DNA from: Flavivirga aquimarina
GTDB taxonomy: Bacteria > Bacteroidota > Bacteroidia > Flavobacteriales > Flavobacteriaceae
Assembly: GCF_030540835.1 (NCBI RefSeq)
Contig: NZ_JAUOEK010000120.1
Coordinates: 62,001-126,000, forward strand
Reading direction: 5' to 3'
DNA length: 64,000 nucleotides
The notes beneath the pieces were generated by a model that did not search any database, was not told the origin of the DNA, and saw only the letters and a list, made by a program, of their open reading frames with translations. Both the position numbers and the translations under genes were made by a program. Below are positions 26,656 through 35,708 of the stretch, piece by piece; position 1 is the first letter of the stretch; every line of letters begins with the position of its first letter.

Positions 26656-27381
26656 TTAACCTTCATTAAACTTGAAAAATATGGGTACTGAGTAAGCTAC
26701 TTTTACTGGTTTACCTCGCTGGGTACCTGGTTTCATTCTAGGCAATATCCCAATAATCCGCTCAGCTTCTTTTTCTAAAATTTTATCGGGACCTCTAGAT
26801 CTTATACCTGTAATATATCCTTGGGAATTTATAACGAATATTACAGATACGCGCCCTTGTAGCCCCATCTCTAAAGCTAGTTCTGGGTATCTAAAATTAT
26901 TAACTACATGTTCCTGTACTTTCTGTTGGAAACAGTCTTTCATCTCTTTTTTAGATTTCCCTTCACATCCAGGAAAGACCGGTACATTCTCAATTAAAGA
27001 AAATGGCACTTCCACATCCTCTTCAACTTCTGCTACCTCAACATCGCTCACTTCTACTACATCTCGAATAGCTTCATCTTGTGATGTTTCTGTACTTTCA
27101 ATAACAGTTTCTTCAATCTCTTCCACATCTTCTACAATTTGAATATTTTCATGAACAGCAACCGGTGGTGGCGGTGGTGGAGGTGTATTTATATTAACAA
27201 TAGGAATATCCTCTTCTAGCTCACTTTCCACTTCTAAAAGATCTGCAACAATGTCATTTTTTTCGTAAGTTTTATATTCTAAACCTTGCCAGGAAAGAAG
27301 CAACATTAAATTTAGCCCTATAGCAAAATATATGCTACTATTTCTACCTATTTCTAATTTTGGGTTTTTTTTAGCTTCCAT
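26656..27381 (-). CDS. Energy transducer TonB
   Basis: A 241-residue TonB protein with one N-terminal membrane helix (about 15-32), a seven-proline run (NTPPPPPPPVAV) and a Glu/Val-rich periplasmic spacer. The C-terminal TonB domain (about 145-241) carries FPGCEGKSKKEMKDCFQQK, YPELALEMGLQGRVSVIFVI and MKPGTQRGKPVKVAYSVP. It transmits proton-motive energy from ExbBD to outer-membrane receptors such as those in this window. Transcribed alone. ATGACA-TT-TGTCAT at 27456-27469 upstream is a possible operator. Confidence 0.95.
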   Translation of the reverse strand: MEAKKNPKLEIGRNSSIYFAIGLNLMLLLSWQGLEYKTYEKNDIVADLLEVESELEEDIPIVNINTPPPPPPPVAVHENIQIVEDVEEIEETVIESTETSQDEAIRDVVEVSDVEVAEVEEDVEVPFSLIENVPVFPGCEGKSKKEMKDCFQQKVQEHVVNNFRYPELALEMGLQGRVSVIFVINSQGYITGIRSRGPDKILEKEAERIIGILPRMKPGTQRGKPVKVAYSVPIFFKFNEG

Positions 27382-27675
27382 GACTCTTATATTTAATGAT
27401 AGCCTACCAGTATTAATTAATAACCTAAAATTATCATATAATCAGTATAATAACTATGACATTTGTCATATCTCAGAATACAAGTAATATTTTAACAATT
27501 CCATATTTCAAACAATAAAACAAAAAGGTATAATTGAAAATGTGGAATAATAAAAAACAGAATAACTAACTCACCATAAGACTTTTAGATTAACACAAAT
27601 TGTATATTAACTTGTTGTGAAAAGCTTTTAGCTTATTTCTGTAAAAAAGCACAACACGTTAAAAAATGTTAAATC
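27382..27675. other. Divergent intergenic region between tonB and marR
   Basis: No gene is seen. It contains a short palindrome, ATGACA (27456-27461), TT, TGTCAT (27464-27469), about 75 nt upstream of the tonB start codon, which may be a protein-binding site. The remainder is AT-rich with no obvious hairpin. The marR promoter lies at the right edge. Confidence 0.4.
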
Positions 27676-27707
27676 TTGTAATATAATTGACATATCAATT
27701 ATATTTG
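27676..27707 (+). promoter_or_regulatory. marR promoter overlapped by a palindromic operator
   Basis: TTG (27676-27678), 21 nt, TATATTTG (27700-27707) fits a Bacteroidota promoter. ATAATTGA (27683-27690), 4 nt, TCAATTAT (27695-27702) is a perfect 8-bp inverted repeat filling the spacer and overlapping the -7 box. This layout fits autorepression by the MarR protein encoded 22 nt downstream. It also rules out an in-frame TTG at 27687 as the start codon. Confidence 0.75.
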
Positions 27708-27728
27708 TATCAAATATTAATAAAACTT

Positions 27729-28169
27729 ATGAGCTTACCTCTTCCTTCTGAAACAATATTTCATGTTATTGAAAGCACTATTAAGGAATATCGGAAATTT
27801 GCACAGAAAAATATTTCGAAAAAAGTAAAGGATATAACAATCGATCAAAGCATGGTTCTTATTTTCTTAAATGAACATCCAGAACTAACACAGAAGGAAA
27901 TAGCCAAATTAGTATTTAGGGATAATGCATCACTAACACGAATGCTTAACACTATGGTTAAGAAAAAATACTTAAAACGATCTGTTGATAATAAAGACAG
28001 AAGGCGGTACAACATTGAAATCACAGCTAAAGGAAAAGATATACTTGACACACTTCCTCCTATCATTCATCAAAATAGAAATTCATCACTCAAAGGCATC
28101 ACAAAAAACGAACAGAAGCAATTGGAAATCATCTTAAACAAAATTAAGACCAATTGCTTAAAAACTTAA
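27729..28169 (+). CDS. MarR family transcriptional regulator
   Basis: A 146-residue winged-helix repressor. I chose the ATG at 27729 because upstream in-frame codons overlap the promoter. The core is DITIDQSMVLIFLNEHPELT, then QKEIAKLVFRDNASLTRMLN, then the wing LKRSVDNKDRRRYNIEITAKG. MarR proteins usually respond to small phenolic or lipophilic ligands. The S41 peptidase gene starts 4 nt after its stop, so it controls a two-gene operon including itself (inference). Confidence 0.92.
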   Translation: MSLPLPSETIFHVIESTIKEYRKFAQKNISKKVKDITIDQSMVLIFLNEHPELTQKEIAKLVFRDNASLTRMLNTMVKKKYLKRSVDNKDRRRYNIEITAKGKDILDTLPPIIHQNRNSSLKGITKNEQKQLEIILNKIKTNCLKT

Positions 28170-28173
28170 CATC

Positions 28174-29508
28174 ATGAAAACAACAAACATATTTACTCTA
28201 ATTTTTCCTGCATTAATCGTATTGTTTTCAACTCAAATAACCGCGCAAGAAAAAACATCTCTATTAACCTTGGAGGAACAGCAAATTGTTGTAGACTCAA
28301 TAAGTAGCAAACTAAATGCAAATTATATTTTTCCAGACGTAGCTGCAAAAATGGCTTCAAATATTGAATCTAAACTTCGTAAGGGCGATTATAAATCTAC
28401 ACTTGACCCACAGGAATTTGCAAATACCTTAACAACAGACTTACAAGATATTAGTAAAGATAAACACCTTAGGGTTTCCTTTGCTCCAGAACGCATAAAA
28501 GAACAACAGCAAACAATAACAGCAGAGGATAGTATTGCTTTTTTAAATCGCCACATTAACAGTCTGAAACGTAATAATTTTGGTTTTAAAGAGGTAAAAA
28601 TACTGGACGGCAATATTGGATATCTAGACCTTAGAAGCTTTTCAAATGTTGAATATGCAGGAGAAACAGCGGTTTCGGCGATGAACTTTATGAGCAATAC
28701 TGATGCTATTATCATTGATCTTCGTGCTAATGGAGGTGGAAGCCCTGCCATGATTCAACTCATAACCAGCTACTTATTCGAAAGTGACCCCATTCATTTA
28801 AATAACTTTTATTGGCGTCCAACTAATTCTAATTCTCAAACTTGGACCCTACCTCATGTATCTGGTACAAGAAGCCCAGATACGCCTGTATATGTGCTAA
28901 TCAGCTCTAGTACATTTTCTGCAGCCGAAGAATTTAGCTATAATTTAAAAAACTTGGAACGTGCTACATTAATTGGAGAAACTACTGGTGGTGGTGCACA
29001 CCCCGGTGGCCCAGTAGTGGCAACAGATAGATATATGGTTTGGGTTCCTACTGGCAGAGCAATTAACCCTATTACAAATACAAATTGGGAAGGCACTGGG
29101 GTAAGTCCGCATATTGAAGTACCTGCCAAAGACGCGTTAGATGTAGCCTATGCTAAAGCTTTGGAAATGCTTATAGATAATAATAAGGATGACAACTTAA
29201 AAGCTTTTTATGAGTGGCCAATTGCTAAATTAAAGATAAAAAACAATCCGATAAGCTTAGATTCGAAAACCTTAAAAGCTTTCACGGGAAGTTACGGTCC
29301 TCGCGTTATTACTCTAGAAAATGGTACTTTGTTCTATAAACGAGGCCATAGATCTAAATATGAATTACAACCTTATAGCGATCATGAATTTATGTTAAAA
29401 GGTTTAGATAATTTCCGTATACGCTTTTTATTTGAAGGTGATAAAGTAATTGGATTGCAAGGGCTTTATAGCAATGGCAATATGGATAAAAATTTAAAAA
29501 CAGATTAA
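28174..29508 (+). CDS. S41 family serine peptidase (IRBP/tricorn-like)
   Basis: A 444-residue exported protein with a signal peptide (about 1-25, ending TAQE), an N-terminal helical region (about 30-110) and an S41 catalytic domain (about 115-330). The domain carries GYLDLRSF, IIDLRANGGGSP, the likely catalytic Ser249 in SSTFSAAEEF, and GETTGGGAHPGG. No PDZ domain separates the N-terminal part from the catalytic core. A C-terminal beta region ends the protein (about 350-444). It probably trims periplasmic peptides. It is co-transcribed with marR. Confidence 0.9.
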   Translation: MKTTNIFTLIFPALIVLFSTQITAQEKTSLLTLEEQQIVVDSISSKLNANYIFPDVAAKMASNIESKLRKGDYKSTLDPQEFANTLTTDLQDISKDKHLRVSFAPERIKEQQQTITAEDSIAFLNRHINSLKRNNFGFKEVKILDGNIGYLDLRSFSNVEYAGETAVSAMNFMSNTDAIIIDLRANGGGSPAMIQLITSYLFESDPIHLNNFYWRPTNSNSQTWTLPHVSGTRSPDTPVYVLISSSTFSAAEEFSYNLKNLERATLIGETTGGGAHPGGPVVATDRYMVWVPTGRAINPITNTNWEGTGVSPHIEVPAKDALDVAYAKALEMLIDNNKDDNLKAFYEWPIAKLKIKNNPISLDSKTLKAFTGSYGPRVITLENGTLFYKRGHRSKYELQPYSDHEFMLKGLDNFRIRFLFEGDKVIGLQGLYSNGNMDKNLKTD

Positions 29509-29520
29509 GTAATAATTAGA

Positions 29521-31674
29521 TTATAAATTATCCAATTGGTTACTTTTTTTATCCTCACTAATCGTCCAAAAGAAACCAACAAAGAAGAATTGATCTGCTG
29601 CTGGTTTTAGGGCACGCCTGTTAAAATAACCATTCAAGTCTGGTGTATCGGCATATTGATACCCATTAATGTTTCTAAACCCTAATACGTTATTTACCGA
29701 AGCGTACAGTATTTTTTGTGGACTTATTAAATACGCCCAATTAATACTTAAACTATTATAAGGTTTTGTTTTATTATTTAAAAACCCAGACTCATTTGGG
29801 TTCGTATAAGTTCTACCAGACGCTAAGGCATAACTAAACCCAACCTGGCTTCTCCAATCATCAATCCAATATTTACCTACGACTGATATGTTATGAGTAT
29901 TTGCAAAGTTTGGTTGTGATTCAACTGGGTAGTTTTTATAATCTCGTTTCGTATCTAGCAAGGAATAACTCACCCAATAATCAAAATTTTTAATGCTTTT
30001 ACTATCTCTCCAGAAGAAATCTATACCTTTGGCAAAACCGGTTCCTTCATTACTATAATGACTATCAAAATTGGCAAATTCAGAATCATACTTTATTAAA
30101 TCATCATATTTTTTATAATAGGCTTCTGCTCTAAACAATCTTTTATCTGCATTGTACTGATAATTAAGAATATAATGAGAGGTACTTTGAGTTTTTAAAT
30201 CTTGGTTAAACTTTAAAATATTACTTGATGGATTTTGGTAAAAATTACCATAGGCTAATGACACCTGACTTTTTTCGGAAGTTTTATATGCCAACGATAA
30301 CCTCGGTGCTAAAGTAAAGTCTTTAAACAACTCACTATACTCGCCTCTTAATCCAGATTTAAATGCTAACTTTTTAGATATAAAAATATCGGCTTCTGCA
30401 AAAGCGGCTACAATGTTATTGTTATATCCATACGCTTCATCGTTAATAGTGCTATCTGAATAATTTTCTTTGAAATCTGTTGCAAAATACTCAGCTCCAA
30501 AATAAAGTTTAAACCGATTGCTAACTCTATTTTTAAATTTCAGCTTAGCATGTATAGAATTTTCTGTGTCCTTAATATCACTTTCTATAATATTTATGTT
30601 GTTTTTTGCATGGGTATAGCTTATCCCTCCAAATAATGTCCATGTATCATTTAAAATTCCCTGATATGAACCGTTAACATATACATTATTATTATTCAAT
30701 TTAAAATATGCGCCTTCACTTCTATTGATATCTTCTTGTGTTAACTCAAAATTGGTAGTATCAAATGCCCCATAAAGTTTAAATAGTCCTGTATTGGTTT
30801 TCTTTCTAAAAACAGCTTCTCCTGATGCTGTTTCAAAAGGCTCTATCCAATCATTCCTATTTGGAAATATAGCATTATAAGGGGCTAAATTAATATAGGA
30901 GGCATTCACACTCAGCGAACTTGTTTTCCACTTTTGAGTATTTCCCAATGTTGCACCCACACTCATAATCCCAATATCTGTTTTTTCTTGGTCGGGTTCA
31001 TCAATCGTATTCAATAATAATACACTTGAGAGTGCCTGACCAAACTCTGCCGAATAGCCTCCTGTAGAAAATGTGATACCATCAAATAAAAATGGTGAAT
31101 AACGACCACGGGTTGGTGCATTATTGGTTGTTGGCGTGTACGGTGTAAACACACGAATACCATCTATAAAAATTTGGGTTTCATTCGCATCGCCACCGCA
31201 TACAAACAATCGTCCATCTTCTGAGACTGTCGTTGTACCTGGTAATGTTTGTAATGCCCCGACAAAATCACCTAAAGCACTAGCTGTAGTAACAACATCT
31301 AAAGGTTTTAAGACATTCACTTTACTATTATCTCCTGCTGAAAAAGTACCTGCTGACAATACTACAGCATCTAAGGTACTCACATCTTCACGAAGTTTTA
31401 TGCTAATGTCTTTCATATAGGATACATCGCCCACCATAGTATAAGTTTCAAAAGATAAATAAGAAACAATTAAGGTTTGTGTTCCAGCTTCGGTTGTCTT
31501 AAATGAAAAATTACCATTTGCATCTGTTGTGCTACCATCGTAAGTACCTTCTAAATAAATATTAGCACCTACTATTGGAATATTTTTCGTGCTATAAACG
31601 GTTCCATTAATCGTTTTTTGAGCACTTAGCTGAATAGATATTAATACAATTAAGCTGGTTAAGATAGTTTTCAT
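29521..31674 (-). CDS. TonB-dependent receptor (CarboxypepD_reg type)
   Basis: A 717-residue outer-membrane receptor with a signal peptide (1-18), a carboxypeptidase-regulatory-like domain (about 20-100: INGTVYSTKNIPIVGANIYL), a plug (about 105-230: DFVGALQTLPGTTTVSEDGR, FVCGGDANETQIFIDG, SAEFGQALSSVLLL) and a barrel. The chain ends EDKKSNQLDNL after a final FFVGFFWTIS strand. The substrate is unknown. Upstream at 31711-31722 is a perfect TGCAAATTTGCA palindrome, and a TTTATTTAGAT half-site like that of the iron locus is nearby, suggesting metal control (weak inference). It converges with the S41 gene. Confidence 0.9.
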   Translation of the reverse strand: MKTILTSLIVLISIQLSAQKTINGTVYSTKNIPIVGANIYLEGTYDGSTTDANGNFSFKTTEAGTQTLIVSYLSFETYTMVGDVSYMKDISIKLREDVSTLDAVVLSAGTFSAGDNSKVNVLKPLDVVTTASALGDFVGALQTLPGTTTVSEDGRLFVCGGDANETQIFIDGIRVFTPYTPTTNNAPTRGRYSPFLFDGITFSTGGYSAEFGQALSSVLLLNTIDEPDQEKTDIGIMSVGATLGNTQKWKTSSLSVNASYINLAPYNAIFPNRNDWIEPFETASGEAVFRKKTNTGLFKLYGAFDTTNFELTQEDINRSEGAYFKLNNNNVYVNGSYQGILNDTWTLFGGISYTHAKNNINIIESDIKDTENSIHAKLKFKNRVSNRFKLYFGAEYFATDFKENYSDSTINDEAYGYNNNIVAAFAEADIFISKKLAFKSGLRGEYSELFKDFTLAPRLSLAYKTSEKSQVSLAYGNFYQNPSSNILKFNQDLKTQSTSHYILNYQYNADKRLFRAEAYYKKYDDLIKYDSEFANFDSHYSNEGTGFAKGIDFFWRDSKSIKNFDYWVSYSLLDTKRDYKNYPVESQPNFANTHNISVVGKYWIDDWRSQVGFSYALASGRTYTNPNESGFLNNKTKPYNSLSINWAYLISPQKILYASVNNVLGFRNINGYQYADTPDLNGYFNRRALKPAADQFFFVGFFWTISEDKKSNQLDNL

Positions 31675-31932
31675 TAGATAAATTGTTCTGCTGTTTATTC
31701 TTATTTATGATGCAAATTTGCAACAGAACTTTATCTAAATAAATTCAATATAACCGAACTGTAAATTTTTGGTGATGAATTGAATTTCTATGATAATATT
31801 GTAAAAGATCTTCGTTAATTCTTTTTCCGATAGAGGTAGTATATAAAGAGTGGTTTAAGTAATTTAATGGCAAGTACTTATTGTTAGCAATAAGTGTTTT
31901 TCGCAACTAAAAAATAATTCAAAATTAAACTA

Positions 31933-33210
31933 TTAATTTAATTTGTTAAACGGGCGTATTATAAGTCGTGCAGCTTTATCGAAATTAATATAATTGTAAC
32001 CCCAATTAAAGAAAACAATTATTCTATTTCTAAAGCCAACCAAAGCCATAAGATGTACAAACATCCATACAAACCAAGCAAAAAAACCTGCGAATCTAAA
32101 GTGTTTTAAATCAACAACAGCTTTATTTCTACCAACTGTTGCCATAGATCCTTTGTCTTTGTATTTGAATTTTTTTAACGGCTTTCCTTCTATTAATTTT
32201 ATAAGGTTTTTTCCTAAAAGTTCACCTTGTTGAATAGCAGGTTGTGCTACTTGTGGGTGTCCGTTTGGATATGCATCGGTTTGCATTAAACAAATATCGC
32301 CTAAAGCAAAAATATTGTTATACCCTTCAACCTGATTATATTCATTTACTTTGTATCTGTTGGCACGGTCGATAAGTATATCTGCTCGAAGTCCCTCCAC
32401 AGGGTTTCCTGTAACACCAGCCGCCCAAATTAAAGTTTCAGACTGTAATTCTAAACTTAAATTAGTCAACACTTTCTTTCCATCATAATTTTCGACAAAT
32501 GTATTACAGTGAACTAAAACTCCTAGTTTGGTTAGAAATTGTGCTGCTTTTTTAGAGGCGTGTTTACTCATTGTTGGTAAAACGCGTGGACTTCCTTCTA
32601 ATAGATATATTTGCATATCTTCCGGAATCAAATCACGGTAATCTCTGGGTAAAATATGGTTTTTAAGTTCGGCAATAGCGCCTGCTAATTCGACACCTGT
32701 TGGACCTCCCCCAACAATTACAAAATTTAATAAGGCTTTACGGTTCTCTTTATCATTAGTTATAGCTGCCTGCTCAAAATTTTGCAATATCAAACTACGA
32801 ATATTTAAAGCTTGCGGCACTTTCTTCATTGGCATACCATATGTTTCTATTGATTTATTGCCAAAATAATTTGTCTTGGTTCCTGTAGCTATAACCAAAT
32901 AATCGTAACTTATATTACCTATACTTGTTGTTATTTCATTTTTTTCTGAGTTAATAGATTCTACTTCTGCTAAACGAAAAAACGTGTTTTTATGATTCTT
33001 TAATATTTTACGAAGTGGATACGCAATAGAGTCTGGCTCTAGCCCTGCAGAAGACACTTGATATAATAAGGGTTGAAATGTATGGTAATTTCGCTTATCA
33101 ATTAAAACAACCTGTACGTTCTTGTTCGCTATTTTTCTTGCAAAATTAATACCTGCAAAACCACCTCCTATAATAACGACTCTGGGAAAACTAGATTTAG
33201 GAATATTCAT
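31933..33210 (-). CDS. ndh: Type II NADH dehydrogenase (NDH-2-like FAD oxidoreductase)
   Basis: A 425-residue flavoprotein. I start at MNIPKSSFPRVVIIGGG (33210) because a -7 element lies at 33229-33236 and the longer frame to 33282 would begin upstream of it. The FAD site is VVIIGGGFAGINFARK and the NADH site VIVGGGPTGVELAGAIAEL. Also seen are IYLLEGSPRVLPTMS, NIFALGDI and VAQPAIQQGELLGKNL. The C-terminal amphipathic, aromatic segment (FFAWFVWMFVHLMALVGFRN) is the usual membrane anchor. It oxidises NADH and reduces menaquinone without pumping protons. Confidence 0.92.
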   Translation of the reverse strand: MNIPKSSFPRVVIIGGGFAGINFARKIANKNVQVVLIDKRNYHTFQPLLYQVSSAGLEPDSIAYPLRKILKNHKNTFFRLAEVESINSEKNEITTSIGNISYDYLVIATGTKTNYFGNKSIETYGMPMKKVPQALNIRSLILQNFEQAAITNDKENRKALLNFVIVGGGPTGVELAGAIAELKNHILPRDYRDLIPEDMQIYLLEGSPRVLPTMSKHASKKAAQFLTKLGVLVHCNTFVENYDGKKVLTNLSLELQSETLIWAAGVTGNPVEGLRADILIDRANRYKVNEYNQVEGYNNIFALGDICLMQTDAYPNGHPQVAQPAIQQGELLGKNLIKLIEGKPLKKFKYKDKGSMATVGRNKAVVDLKHFRFAGFFAWFVWMFVHLMALVGFRNRIIVFFNWGYNYINFDKAARLIIRPFNKLN

Positions 33211-33228
33211 AAATAAAATAAAATAAGG

Positions 33229-33236
33229 CAAAGATA
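33229..33236 (-). promoter_or_regulatory. -7 element of the NDH-2 gene
   Basis: TATCTTTG on the minus strand matches TAnnTTTG and is 19 nt upstream of the ATG at 33210. No good -33 box is seen. Confidence 0.45.
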
Positions 33237-33333
33237 CTATACAGGGACGTTTTTCGCTATTTAAAATATTATTTTTACACATATGTAACGTTTTAAAATT
33301 TTAGACTACTTATATAGTAACTAAACCATCACA

Positions 33334-33828
33334 TTGAATAAAGAACTGGAACATAATTTTGTTGAATTGCTGGAAAAGCATCAAAATATTATACATAAAG
33401 TATGTCGTTTGTATACTAATAATTATGATGCTCATAATGATTTATTTCAGGAAATAACCATTCAACTTTGGAAAGCATTCCCTAAGTTTCGGGGTGATGC
33501 TAAGTTTAGTACATGGATGTATAGAGTAGGTTTAAATACCGCGATTACACTTTATAGAAAATCAAAACGCACTATTAACACACAAGATTTTAATGGTGTT
33601 GAATTTAAAATAAAAGCTGAAAATTATGATGATACAGAAGAACAACAACTAAAAATACTTTATAAAGCTGTCCATCAATTAAATGATATTGAAAAGGCGC
33701 TTGTTTTCTTGTATTTAGAAGATAAAGATTATAGAGAGATTAGTGAAACTTTGGGAATTAGTGAAGTGAATGCACGTGTAAAGATGAATAGAATAAAAAC
33801 GAAACTTAGAACCATATTAAATCCGTAA
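33334..33828 (+). CDS. ECF-type sigma factor (TTG start)
   Basis: A 164-residue sigma-70 family protein. An in-frame stop at 33322 and the lack of any ATG until deep inside region 2 make the TTG at 33334 the only reasonable start. Region 2 is YTNNYDAHNDLFQEITIQLW and FRGDAKFSTWMYRVGLNTAI. Region 4 is LNDIEKALVFLYLEDKDYRE and ISEVNARVKMNRIKTKLR. The membrane protein gene follows by 4 nt and is its probable regulator. Confidence 0.92.
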   Translation: MNKELEHNFVELLEKHQNIIHKVCRLYTNNYDAHNDLFQEITIQLWKAFPKFRGDAKFSTWMYRVGLNTAITLYRKSKRTINTQDFNGVEFKIKAENYDDTEEQQLKILYKAVHQLNDIEKALVFLYLEDKDYREISETLGISEVNARVKMNRIKTKLRTILNP

Positions 33829-33832
33829 GACT

Positions 33833-34474
33833 ATGGATGAATTAGATTTATTAAAAAAAGATTGGAATAAGGATGATAACAATTATCCTAAGCTGACTTA
33901 TAACGAAATATATAAGATGATCTTAAAAAAGTCATCTTCTATTGTGAAATGGATTTTTATTATTAGTTTATTAGAATTTGCCCTTTGGACATCAATTTCT
34001 TTTTTATTAAAAGATACGGAGAGCATGAAACGCTATGAGCAGTTCGATGGCAATGCTTTTTTTACACCCTTAATAATTATAGGGTACATCATTTTAGCTT
34101 TTTTCTTTTACTTGTTTTTTAGAAATTACAAAAGAATATCTACTACAGATAATGCAAAAATACTCATGGAAAATATTCTTAAAACAAGAAAAACAGTAAA
34201 ACAATATGTCGCTTTCAACTTAATTTATTTAGTGATATCTACTTTTGTTGTTATATATATTGAATTTGACCAGGACGAACTTGTTATAGCACAAATAGAA
34301 AAAGCTGCTGCTAATGGAGAAGTTTTTAAATTTTACGCTACATTTATAATGGTAGTCGTTTTGTTTTTAGCTGCTGCCATTGGCATTTTATTATTATTTT
34401 ATTGGCTAGTATATGGCATTTTATTAAAACGCCTCAATCGAAATTATAAAGAATTAAAAAAACTGGAAGTTTAA
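33833..34474 (+). CDS. Membrane protein paired with the ECF sigma factor
   Basis: A 213-residue protein with a short cytoplasmic N-terminus (DELDLLKKDWNKDD), then about four membrane helices (about 41-63, 78-98, 122-142, 168-195). No zinc-binding anti-sigma motif is present. Such proteins commonly follow ECF sigma genes in flavobacteria and may act as membrane-bound anti-sigma factors; this is inferred from the 4-nt spacing. Its stop overlaps by 4 nt the end of the convergent pseudouridine synthase gene. Confidence 0.75.
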   Translation: MDELDLLKKDWNKDDNNYPKLTYNEIYKMILKKSSSIVKWIFIISLLEFALWTSISFLLKDTESMKRYEQFDGNAFFTPLIIIGYIILAFFFYLFFRNYKRISTTDNAKILMENILKTRKTVKQYVAFNLIYLVISTFVVIYIEFDQDELVIAQIEKAAANGEVFKFYATFIMVVVLFLAAAIGILLLFYWLVYGILLKRLNRNYKELKKLEV

Positions 34475-35040
34475 AAAAATGTATTAACCTCAACAACGTC
34501 TCCAACTTGCATGGAATTAAGATAAATATCCCCTACTCTAATCCTTACTAAACGCAAGGTTGGAAAGCCAACTGCCGAAGTCATTTTTCGTACCTGTCTA
34601 AATTTACCTTCGTTTAGGGTTATAGAGACCCATGATGTTGGCCCATGCCTGTCATCTCTTATTTTTTTTGATCGTTTGGGTAAATCCGGAACATTATCTA
34701 ATCTAAAAACTTTACATGACTTTGTTTGATATTTTTTACCATCAAAACCAATTTCTACCCCTCTTTTTAGCAAATTAATTGCTTCTTCTGAAATAAGACC
34801 ATCTACTTGTGCATAATATTCCTTTTCTACTTTTTGGCTATTAACAAAATCGCTCATTTTGCCATCTGTGGTAAGTAATAGCAAACCCTCCGATTTTTCA
34901 TCTAATCGACCTATTGCCATAATACCTTCTGGGAAATCGTGAAGTGTACCTAAAAACTTTTTTGATTGTTGTTTTGAATCATGGCTTTTAAATTGGCTTA
35001 AATAACCATAGGGTTTGTAGATTATGAAATTCCTGCTCAC
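34471..35040 (-). CDS. rluE: rRNA pseudouridine synthase, RluE type
   Basis: A 189-residue RsuA/RluE-family enzyme without an S4 domain, as usual for RluE, which modifies 23S rRNA. Motifs are YKPYGYLSQF near the N-terminus, AIGRLDEKSEGLLLLTTDG with the catalytic Asp in GRLD, KEYYAQVDG, and the C-terminal EGKFRQVRKMTSAVGFPTLR. It is the third gene of a minus-strand trio with a GNAT protein (14 nt) and a BKACE enzyme. Confidence 0.9.
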   Translation of the reverse strand: MSRNFIIYKPYGYLSQFKSHDSKQQSKKFLGTLHDFPEGIMAIGRLDEKSEGLLLLTTDGKMSDFVNSQKVEKEYYAQVDGLISEEAINLLKRGVEIGFDGKKYQTKSCKVFRLDNVPDLPKRSKKIRDDRHGPTSWVSITLNEGKFRQVRKMTSAVGFPTLRLVRIRVGDIYLNSMQVGDVVEVNTFF

Positions 35041-35054
35041 TTTCCTAATTCTCT

Positions 35055-35699
35055 TTAATCGTATTTTTTTAGCAAAAAAGTCTTTCTAATCTTTTTAAAT
35101 AATACAATACTTATATACAACTCAGTATTTCTAGCACATAATTTTTTTTTGAATTTCTTACTAGACTTATTAAAGTACTCACTAATACTATAGGTCCTTG
35201 TAATTCCTTCTTTCTTGGCTATTTTATAACATTGATAACGCAAATAAGGTGCGATTCCTCGTCCTCTAAAAGCCTCGAAGGTATACATGGTGTGTAAATA
35301 TGCTTCATTTTTTTCAAACTTAAAAGTTTTTCCACGAAACCGATACTCATTCTTTTTAATAAACATATAAGCAACAATATCATTGTAACATTTCAATCCA
35401 ACACATATTTGCCCTTCTTTCAAATATCTTTTTAAATCTTTATGGGCTATACCTTTTATTTTATTTTGAATATAATCTAGTTCTATTTCACCAAAATAAG
35501 ACATTTCAAAGCCTGAGTCATCTCCTTTTATTTTTGGTGGTTCAAATTCTTCTGCCCCCTCTAAAGTCCAATAATACGGCATCACATCGATGCCTATTTT
35601 TGCAAAACGATTCCTTAACCCCTGCATAAATAAACCATAGCGTAAAATATTCCACAACCAATGAATTCTATAAAATCTCTTAGTATTCCCTACTTCCAT
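35055..35699 (-). CDS. GNAT-like N-acetyltransferase
   Basis: A 214-residue protein. The acetyl-CoA site is recognisable as EAYLHTMYTFEAFRGRGIAP (about 138-157), with the R-G-R-G-I-A loop of GNAT motif A. The N-terminal third (HWLWNILRYGLFMQGLRNRF) and the basic C-terminal tail are less typical. The substrate is unknown. It lies 9 nt after the BKACE gene and 14 nt before the pseudouridine synthase gene, so all three are probably one operon. The acyl acceptor could be an amino acid or amine connected to BKACE chemistry (speculative). Confidence 0.72.
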   Translation of the reverse strand: MEVGNTKRFYRIHWLWNILRYGLFMQGLRNRFAKIGIDVMPYYWTLEGAEEFEPPKIKGDDSGFEMSYFGEIELDYIQNKIKGIAHKDLKRYLKEGQICVGLKCYNDIVAYMFIKKNEYRFRGKTFKFEKNEAYLHTMYTFEAFRGRGIAPYLRYQCYKIAKKEGITRTYSISEYFNKSSKKFKKKLCARNTELYISIVLFKKIRKTFLLKKYD

Positions 35700-35708
35700 T
35701 ACATTATT

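Noticed and set aside
31711-31745. A full copy of the iron-locus palindrome upstream of the 717-residue receptor
   Set aside because: Only the left half (TTTATTTAGAT) matches; the right half is absent, so I did not call an operator there.
33211-33282. 24-codon upstream extension of the NDH-2 gene
   Set aside because: It overlaps the -7 promoter element and lacks similarity to the flavoprotein N-terminus; the FAD motif begins right after the ATG at 33210.
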